Translations under genes and position numbers: made by a program | Shown here: piece after piece, positions 17,785-26,700 of the stretch | How positions within the stretch are numbered: the stretch's first letter is position 1 | How the letters are laid out: each line of letters starts with the position of its first letter | The notes under the pieces: generated by a model | Databases searched by the model: none | The model's input: only the letters and a program-made list of their open reading frames with translations | Told to the model about the DNA's origin: nothing | Assembly: GCF_027111315.2 (NCBI RefSeq) | Contig: NZ_CP114289.2 | Span: 1,240,001-1,304,000 of the forward strand | DNA from: Flavobacterium limnophilum | GTDB taxonomy: Bacteria; Bacteroidota; Bacteroidia; Flavobacteriales; Flavobacteriaceae | Direction of reading: 5' to 3' | Length of the DNA stretch: 64,000 bases

Positions 17785-19725
17785 TTACAGGGCAGAAATA
17801 ATAAATTCGCTTCGTCTGTTGAGTTGGTGTTCCTCTTCGGAGCATTTCACGTCGTCAGCGCATTTGTTTACCAATTGAGTTTCGCCATATCCTTTTCCGG
17901 TCAACCTGCTTGGATCGACACCATTTTTGACCAACCAGCTGATGGTTGATTTGGCCCTGTTGTCGGACAAGGTTTCATTGTATTTATGCGATGCACGGCT
18001 GTCGGTATGAGAACGAATGTCGAGTTTCATGGTTGGATTTTGGTTCAAGACGTCCAATATTTTTTCCAAGTCCAGTGCGGCTTCTGGGCGAATGTTGTAT
18101 TTGTCCAAATCAAAATAAATCATTTTGATTCCAAAACATTTTCCCAAGTCGTCGCCAATGGCCACCTGGCATTTTTCTTTTTCCAGGGCAATGTCCAATT
18201 TGGTTCTGCCATTGTTTTTCTTGGCAATGGTCACTTTGAGTTCCTTGGTGGTGTATTCGGGTTTGGTTGCCCTTACATTATAGGTTTTGCCACATTCTAC
18301 GGCAAATACATAATTTCCTGCAGGATCGGTAACTGTGGTGTTAATCAAATTAAATCCACTGTCGAACAAGCTGATTTTGCTGTCGGGGAGTATTTTTCCA
18401 GTGGCCAAATCCGTCACGGTTCCGTACAATTCCTGTTCGCACTTGATTCTTCTGGTTTCCAGAAATTTATAAATATCGTCATAGCCTTCTCCGCCACCTC
18501 GATTGGAGGAAACAAATCCTCTTCTGGATTTGGTGTCAATCAAATAGGCAAAATCGTCTTTGGGAGAATTGGCTCCATCTCCCAGATTCTGGATTTCGCC
18601 GAAAGTTCCGTCAGGGTTCATTTTGGACACGAATACGTCCAAACCGCCCAATCCTGGATGTCCGTCCGAGGCAAAATAAAGTTCGTCTTCATCGGTCAAG
18701 AACGGGAAAGTTTCCTTTCCTTCGGTGTTGATTTCCTTTCCTAAATTCTCCGGGGTTCCAAAACTGCCGTCCTCGTTTAGTTGCACCTTGAAAATATCGG
18801 ACTGGCCGATTGTTCCGGGCATATCGGAGACAAAATACAATGTTTTTTCGTCAGGACTAAGGGCAGGATGCGCCACGCTGTAGGAGTCGCTGTTGAAAGG
18901 CAACTCGGTTATTTTGTCCCAGTCCTCGTTTTCAAGAGAGGCTTTGTAAATTTTTATCAAGGTAATCTCCTTGCCGTCTTTTCCTTTTTTGCCGTCCAGA
19001 AAGTTGTTTCTGGTGAAATACATTGTTTTCCCGTCTTTGGAGAAAATGGCGCTGGATTCGTGGAATCTCGATTTCACTTTTTTGGAAAACTTGTCCACTT
19101 TTCCGGGATCCATTTCTTCGCCCAAATCCGAAACATAGAGATTGGTAAAATGTTGGTTGGTCCATTTGTGTTTTCTTTGCATCAGGCTTCCTGTATCCCT
19201 TGCCGAGGTGAAAACAAGTTTGTTCAAGAAGAAGGCACTTCCATAATCGGAATATTTGGAATTGATTCCGGCATTTTCAATGGTGTATCTTCCCGAATTG
19301 GTCTTGATGATGTCGAGATAGTTTTTGTTTTTTCCGTAAATACTGGCCCTGTTGTCGTTTCCTGCTTTCTGGTTGAATTGCTCCATCACCTGGTTGGCCT
19401 TGTCGGTTTGTCCCACGGCTTTGAGGGATTGAGCATATCGGTACAGGTATTCGGGTTGCTGGTCTGGAGCCATGGCAAACAATTCGTCATACCATTTGGC
19501 GGCCTTGTCCAATTCGCCGTTGAAGTAATAGGAATTGCCCAGTTTTTGGAACATGTCTTCGGACTTGTATCCTTTTTCGGCCACCCTTTCATAGGTTTTG
19601 ATGGCATCGATGTAGGCAAATTTGTCATATTTCTTGTCTGCCGAGGCGACTTGCGATTTTTGGGCATAAGAGTTAAATGAAAAAACACTTATTATCGTTA
19701 TGTAAAGGAGAATGAAATTTTTCAT
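17785..19725 (-). CDS. PorE-like OmpA-family protein, copy B
   Basis: A 646-aa near-duplicate of the product of 5146-7086, with the same signal peptide, TPR, PD40 propeller, carboxypeptidase-regulatory-like and OmpA domains. Differences I can see: AMAPDQQ for TLAPDQQ, EEMDPG for EEMNPG, ASLENED for ASFENED, TDEDE for TDENE, NPDGTF for NLDGSF, and a final ISAL for ISDL. Offset to copy A is constant at 12,639 bp. Similarity stops within a few bases of the stop codon, which marks one edge of the duplication. It closes the adhesin B unit. Confidence 0.85.
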   Translation of the reverse strand: MKNFILLYITIISVFSFNSYAQKSQVASADKKYDKFAYIDAIKTYERVAEKGYKSEDMFQKLGNSYYFNGELDKAAKWYDELFAMAPDQQPEYLYRYAQSLKAVGQTDKANQVMEQFNQKAGNDNRASIYGKNKNYLDIIKTNSGRYTIENAGINSKYSDYGSAFFLNKLVFTSARDTGSLMQRKHKWTNQHFTNLYVSDLGEEMDPGKVDKFSKKVKSRFHESSAIFSKDGKTMYFTRNNFLDGKKGKDGKEITLIKIYKASLENEDWDKITELPFNSDSYSVAHPALSPDEKTLYFVSDMPGTIGQSDIFKVQLNEDGSFGTPENLGKEINTEGKETFPFLTDEDELYFASDGHPGLGGLDVFVSKMNPDGTFGEIQNLGDGANSPKDDFAYLIDTKSRRGFVSSNRGGGEGYDDIYKFLETRRIKCEQELYGTVTDLATGKILPDSKISLFDSGFNLINTTVTDPAGNYVFAVECGKTYNVRATKPEYTTKELKVTIAKKNNGRTKLDIALEKEKCQVAIGDDLGKCFGIKMIYFDLDKYNIRPEAALDLEKILDVLNQNPTMKLDIRSHTDSRASHKYNETLSDNRAKSTISWLVKNGVDPSRLTGKGYGETQLVNKCADDVKCSEEEHQLNRRSEFIISAL

Positions 19726-19736
19726 AATAATTGTTT

Positions 19737-20645
19737 TTAGAAGAATCTTGGAGTGGTAATTTTGCTGATGTTGTTGAATAATTCATAGCGCAGGTATATC
19801 TCGTGCGAACCGGAATTATAGTTGTCTAGATTGGTGGTTTCTTTGTCGTACCCATATCCAATATACAAGCCGTCGGTGATTTGAAATCCAGCCATTGCGC
19901 TAAGTGAAGCACTCCATCGGTATGAAACTCCAAGCATAAATTTGTCGTAGAACATAAAATTACCGGAAACATCCACTTGAAGAGGAGCTCCTTCGACCAT
20001 TTTGGTAAGCATTGCCGGCTTGAATTTTACGGTATCACCAAGGTCAAACACGTATCCGGCAATAAGGTAGTAACTTATTTTTTCCTTGAATATGGCCACT
20101 TCATTGTCGTCATAGCGATTGGTTTCGATAAAATTGGGCACCGAAAAACCCACGTAGGCCTTGTCGGAATGCAGGTAGAGACCGGCACCAATGTTAGGAG
20201 AAAACTTGCTGTAATTCTGCAAACTCGGGTCGGAGGCATCCACGGCATTCAATTTGGAGGCATCCAAATCAAACAAATTGGCGGTAGCCTTGATTCCGAA
20301 GGATAGTTTCCAGGTTTCCGAAGTTTGTAGGGTATAGGATAAATCGGCCGAGATGGCATTCTCGGTAGTAGGCCCAATCTTGTCGTTAACAAGTGATATT
20401 CCCAAACCCAGATTACTTTCATTTATCGGCGTGTTCATCGACACGGTATTGGTAACGGGAGCACCGTCAAGTCCAACCCATTGGGTACGATGCAGGGCAA
20501 ACATACTCAAAGTTCCTCTCGAACCTGCATAAGCAGGATTGATGTTGATTGTGTTGTACATGTATTGTGTGAATTGTGCATCTTGTTGCGCATAACTTAA
20601 CACTCCAGTAAACATCAAAACGAATAATAGTATTCTTGTCTTCAT
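19737..20645 (-). CDS. PorP/SprF-family outer-membrane protein, copy B
   Basis: A 302-aa near-duplicate of the copy A gene at 7098. Only three residues differ (KPAMLTK for KPALLTK, SASLSAM for SASISAM, HEIYLRY for HEIFLRY). The family signature QFTQYMYN...NINPAYAGSRG follows the signal peptide. The 59-bp leader between the adhesin stop and this start is the same in both units, including the hairpin. Expected partner of adhesin B in type IX secretion. The near-identity suggests either protein could serve either adhesin. Confidence 0.9.
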   Translation of the reverse strand: MKTRILLFVLMFTGVLSYAQQDAQFTQYMYNTININPAYAGSRGTLSMFALHRTQWVGLDGAPVTNTVSMNTPINESNLGLGISLVNDKIGPTTENAISADLSYTLQTSETWKLSFGIKATANLFDLDASKLNAVDASDPSLQNYSKFSPNIGAGLYLHSDKAYVGFSVPNFIETNRYDDNEVAIFKEKISYYLIAGYVFDLGDTVKFKPAMLTKMVEGAPLQVDVSGNFMFYDKFMLGVSYRWSASLSAMAGFQITDGLYIGYGYDKETTNLDNYNSGSHEIYLRYELFNNISKITTPRFF

Positions 20646-20662
20646 TTAGTTTGTTGTTTATA

Positions 20663-20685
20663 CCCAGGAAGTTTTAATTCCCGGG
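20663..20685 (-). promoter_or_regulatory. Conserved hairpin between adhesin B and its sprF-like gene
   Basis: Same sequence and spacing as 8024-8046: stem CCCAGGAA/TTCCCGGG and 7-base loop. Confidence 0.45.
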
Positions 20686-20704
20686 AGTTAGATTTGAGTT
20701 AGAT

Positions 20705-23700
20705 TTATCTAGAAAGGTACAAAAACCCGTCTTTTTTAATAATTTCAATATTTCCACTTCCATCAAAGGATTCGTAATTCAAGATGTAAAAATAGGTTCC
20801 GGTAGGCAAACCATCCGATTGGCTTATGGTTGTTCTTCCTTTTGAAAATCCTTCGAAAGCATTGGTTTCGTTGTTGTATTTAGTAGTTTCAAAAACCAAT
20901 ACACCCCATCGGTTGTAGATTTCAATATTGACACCCGATGGATAACAAATGTTGTTATTTACACCATCAATGACAAGTTTTTCATTGGTACCATCTCCAT
21001 TTGGAGTAAAGGCTTTATGGACAACAACAGTTTCACAACCCAATACTTTGCAATCAAAATTGACGTTTATGTTTATTTTGATACTTGTAGGACAATCTCC
21101 GCCAGAGATTCTATATTCGAAAACATAATCGCCTAAAGGAACATCTAAAGCATTGAATATGCTGCCTTGTAATATTCCAACATTGTCCGTGTTAATCCAA
21201 TTACCGTTTGTAGGAGTGCCAGCAGGCAACAAATCGTTCAAGTTTATTGGAGAGGAGTCGGCATTACAGGCAGAACTTGTTATTGTTGTTCCAGCATTTG
21301 TTATGGTCACATTGACAGTTTGTACAAATTTGGAAGTATTTCCACAAGCATCGGCCACGCTCCATTCTCTGACAATGGAATAGGATGTCAGGGTTTGGTT
21401 GATGATTTTCTCGGTATAAACAGGCGTTGCAACAGCCGAACAATTATCCACAAACACCAAATCAGGTTTGGCAGGAATGGCATCACAGGTCACGTCGATG
21501 CTGGCTAGGAACAGGGTTGCTGTTGTTGGCCCAACAAGGTCTTGAACATTGATGGTTTGTGAAGCGGTAGATTTGTTTCCACAAGCATCGGTAGCCGTCC
21601 AGGTTCTTGTAATTGAATACGAACCGGCACAAACTCCATTAGTGGTCACGTCAGTCGAAGTCAAGGTGAAATCAGAACCACAACCATCGGTTGCGGTTGC
21701 CACTGCAAATACGGGAGTATTAGAACAACTGATGGTGGAAGGTGCAGGTAAAGCCGCAATAATCGGAGCAACAGTATCAGTCACGTTTATGGTTTGCGAA
21801 GCGGTGGAAGTATTTCCAGAAGCATCCTTGGCAGTCCAGGTTCTGGTAACAGAATAGGAACCGGCACAATTTCCGTTTGTGGTTGCATCAACAAAGGTCA
21901 ATGTTACGGAGCTGCAACTATCGGAGGCCACGGCTTGTGCAAAATCAAGAGCTGTGCCACAAGATATTGTTTTGGTAGCCGGCAATGCAGCAATTACTGG
22001 AGCAGAAATATCCTGGACGGTGATGTTTACAAAACCAACGGCACAGTTGTCTGGGTTTAGTTTGTCGCATACCATATAGGCAAATTTATATTCACCCACA
22101 GGAATTCCGTTTTCGGCATTCAAAGAACCTAAATCGCCCAATGTTATTTTTGGATAACTTCCTGAAGTCAAGGAGAGATTCACCATGGTCAAGGTAACCG
22201 GGCTTTCGTTCATGGTCACTTTTTCCAAAAGAGTAATAACTAAATTGGTCGCATCGCAATTGATAGTCCTGTTTATAACAGGGGCCGAATTGGTCATTTT
22301 TCCTAAAGCTATGGTAATTATAGCCGTTGCAGAATCACAATTGGCAGGATTCAATTTTTCACAAATACTGTAAACAATAGCGTAAGTTCCGGCAGGAGTT
22401 CCAGCAGGCACACTCACTTGTCCAGTTGCTGTATTAATAGAAGGAACAGGCGCACCACCAATAGAAGACGCGGCAGTAACAATGATCAAGTTTACTTGAG
22501 CAATGGTCACAGGAGTTCCATTCAAGGTATCGGCATTTGTTGGATTGGCAGACAACACGTTTCCAGCATTGGCATTACCAATTGTTCCGTTTCCACCGGC
22601 TATGGTGTCGGCAACTGCATCAATAACTGGAGCATTTACGTTAACTGTAACCGTTGCAGAAGCACAATTGGCAGGATTCAGTTTTTCACAAATATGGTAA
22701 ACTAACGAATATGAGCCAGCCGGTGTTCCAGAAGCTACTATAACATTTGTTCCAGAAAGAGAAACGTTTGAATTAGTTGAAGATACGAATGTTATATTTG
22801 CATTATCTGTGTTAACTGCTTTACAGTTTAAAAGGTCGTTTGACAATACATTGGTAAAAGAAACACCACCAGTATTACCATTTACTGTTGTTCCAGCATC
22901 ATCATTGGCAACAATAAAGTTAGATACAATTAATTTTGATTCACAAGTCGATTCATTTCCACAAGCATCTTTCACTGATATTAGTATAGTTATTGTTCCA
23001 GATGAAACTAAAGTTCCAGCTGCAGGAGATTGTGTGATGATTAACGAATCAGATGAAGTGCACGCATCAGTTGCGGTTACATTTTTGGTAAAGTCAGGAA
23101 CTATAGCTTGACAATTTAAATTTGAAGCGATAGTAAGATTTTGAGCACAAGCTGTAATCACAGGAGCAGTTGCATCTTTAACTCTTATGGTTTGATAAGC
23201 AGTAGATGTATTTCCACAAGCATCTTTGGCTGTCCAAGTTCTGGTAATAGAATAAGAACCCGCACAAGCACCTGGTGTTGTTACGTCAGATGAAGTTAAT
23301 GAGGATTTACTACCACATTCATCCGTTGCTGTTGCTTCTCCAAAAACTGGAGTTTCAGGGCAATTAATTGAAAGTCGAGTAGGAGGTACGGCAATAACTG
23401 GAGCTGTAGTATCAATTACGTTTATGGTTTGCGAAGCAGTTGAAGTATTTCCACAAGCATCTTTGGCAGTCCAAGTTCTGGTCACTGAATAAGAACCAGC
23501 ACAATCACCGTTTGTCGTCACGTCGGCAAAAGTTAGTGAAACATTTGAATCAATGTTGTCGGTTGCAACAGCTTGAACAAATACAGGTGTTGCGGGACAA
23601 TTGATGGATGAGATACTTGGTAATTCACTAATTAAAGGAGCAGTACCATCGCCTTCTGTTATAGTTCCAGATACTGTTATTTGACAACCTTTGGCATCTG

Positions 23701-26700
23701 TTACATTGAAACTATATGGACCTGCGTAAACAGTGTGTTCACCGATATTAGAATAAGGAGGAATTCCACCAGTTGCAGAAATAGTTACGGTAGTAGTTCC
23801 ACCTTTACAAGAGATTGTGCCAACTTCTTTAGAAGCAGTCAATTGATTTACTGTCAATACCAATTCTTGGTCGGCCGTACATCCGTCGTTGGTTTTGGTA
23901 TACGTTCCACCCACAGTGTAAGCAGTTCCGTTTACCGGCCAAGTATAGCTTGCTCCGGAACAGATGGTTATTGGAGTGGAAATCTTGGTTGGTTTCGGAG
24001 TCACGGTCAACACCAATTCTTGGTCAGCCGTACATCCGTCGTTGGTCACCAAATAAGTTCCAGCAATTGAGTAAATAGTTCCGTTCACCGGCCAAGTATA
24101 GCTTGCTCCGGAACAGATGGTTATTGGAGTGGAAATTTTGGTTGGTTTCGGAGTCACGGTCAACACCAATTCTTGGTTGGCGGTACATCCGTCATTAGTC
24201 ACCAAATAAGTTCCGGCAGTCGTGTATTCGATTCCGTTCACCGGCCAAGTATAGCTTGCCCCAGAACATATTGTTATTGGAGTGGAAATTTTGGTTGGTT
24301 TTGGAGTCACGGTCAACACCAATTCTTGGTCAGCGGTACAACCGTCATTAGTCACCAAATAAGTTCCAGCAGTTGTGTAAACAGTTCCGTTTATCGGCCA
24401 AGTATAGCTTGCCCCAGAACATATTGTTATTGGAGTGGAAATTTTGGTTGGTTTTGGAGTCACGGTCAACACCAATTCTTGGTCAGCCGTACATCCGTCA
24501 TTATTTACCAAATAAGTTCCGGCAGTCGTGTATTCTGTTCCGTTCACCGGCCAAGTATAGCTTGCTCCGGAACAGATGGTTATTGGAGTGGAAATTTTGG
24601 TTGGTTTCGGAGTCACGGTCAAGACCAATTCTTGGTTGGCGGTACATCCGTCGTTGGTCACCAAATAAGTTCCGGCAGTCGTGTATTCTGTTCCGTTCAC
24701 CGGCCAAGTGTAGCTTGCACCCGAACAGATTGTTATTGGAGTGGAAATTTTGGTTGGTTTCGGAGTCACGGTCAACACCAATTCTTGGTTGGCGGTACAT
24801 CCGTCGTTAGTCACCAAATAAGTTCCAGCAGTTGTGTATTCCGTTCCGTTTACCGGCCAAGTATAGCTTGCTCCAGAACAGATTGTTATTGGAGTGGAAA
24901 TTTTGGTTGGTTTCGGAGTCACGGTCAACACCAATTCTTGGTTGGCAGTACATCCGTCGTTGGTCACCAAATAAGTTCCAGCAGTCGTATAAGCAGTTCC
25001 GTTTACCGGCCAAGTGTAGCTTGCTCCCGAACAGATTGTTATTGGAGTGGAAATTTTGGTTGGTTTCGGAGTCACGGTCAAGACCAATTCTTGGTTGGCG
25101 GTACATCCGTCGTTGGTCACCAAATAAGTTCCGGCAGTCGTGTATTCCGTTCCGTTTACCGGCCAAGTGTAGCTTGCTCCGGAACATATTGTTATTGGAG
25201 TGGAAATTTTTGCAGGTTTCGGAGTCACATTCAACACCAATTCTTGGTTGGCGGTACATCCGTCATTGGTTACCAAATAAGTTCCGGCAGTCGTGTATTC
25301 TGTTCCGTTCACCGGCCAAGTATAGCTTGCTCCAGAACAGATTGTTATTGGAGTGGAAATTTTGGTTGGTTTTGGTGTTACTGTCAATACCAATTCTTGG
25401 TCGGCCGTACATCCGTCGTTGGTCACCAAATAAGTTCCAGCAATTGAGTAAATAGTTCCGTTTACCGGCCAAGTATAGCTTGCTCCGGAACAGATGGTTA
25501 TTGGAGTGGAAATTTTTGCAGGTTTCGGAGTCACGTTCAACACCAATTCTTGGTTGGCGGTACATCCGTCGTTGGTTACCAAATAAGTTCCGGCAGTCGT
25601 GTATTCGATTCCGTTCACCGGCCAAGTATAGCTTGCTCCAGAACAGATTGTTATTGGAGTGGAAATTTTGGTTGGTTTTGGAGTCACGGTCAACACCAAT
25701 TCTTGGTTGGCGGTACATCCATCATTGGTTACCAAATAAGCTCCGCCAATTGTGTATTCAGTTCCGTTCACCGGCCAAGTATAGCTTGCTCCGGAACAGA
25801 TGGTTATTGGAGTGGAAATTTTTGCAGGTTTCGGAGTCACGTTCAACACCAATTCTTGGTTGGCGGTACATCCATCATTGGTTACCAAATAAGCTCCGCC
25901 AATTGTGTATTCAGTTCCGTTCACCGGCCAAGTATAGCTTGCTCCGGAACAGATGGTTATTGGAGTGGAAATTTTTGCAGGTTTCGGAGTCACGTTCAAC
26001 ACCAATTCTTGGTTGGCGGTACATCCGTCGTTGGTTACCAAATAAGTTCCGGCAGTCGTGTATTCGATTCCGTTCACCGGCCAAGTATAGCTTGCTCCAG
26101 AACAGATTGTTATTGGAGTGGAAATTTTGGTTGGTTTTGGAGTCACGGTCAACACCAATTCTTGGTTGGCGGTACATCCATCATTGGTTACCAAATAAGC
26201 TCCGCCAATTGTGTATTCAGTTCCGTTCACCGGCCAAGTATAGCTTGCTCCGGAACAGATTGTTATTGGAGTGGAAATTTTGGTTGGTTTTGGAGTCACG
26301 GTCAACACCAATTCTTGGTTGGCGGTGCATCCGTCATTGGTTACCAAATAAGTTCCGGCAGTCGTGTATTCTGTTCCGTTCGCCGGCCAAGTATAGCTTG
26401 CTCCGGAACATATTGTTATTGGGGTGGAAATTTTGGTTGGTTTTGGAGTCACGGTCAATACCAATTCTTGGTTGGCAGTACATCCGTCGTTGGTTACCAA
26501 ATAAGTTCCGGCAGTCGTGTATTCTGTTCCGTTCACCGGCCAAGTATAGCTTGCTCCGGAACAGATTGTTATTGGAGTGGAAATTTTGGTTGGTTTCGGA
26601 GTCACGGTCAACACCAATTCTTGGTTGGCGGTACATCCATCATTGGTTACCAAATAAGCTCCGCCAATTGTGTATTCAGTTCCGTTCACCGGCCAAGTAT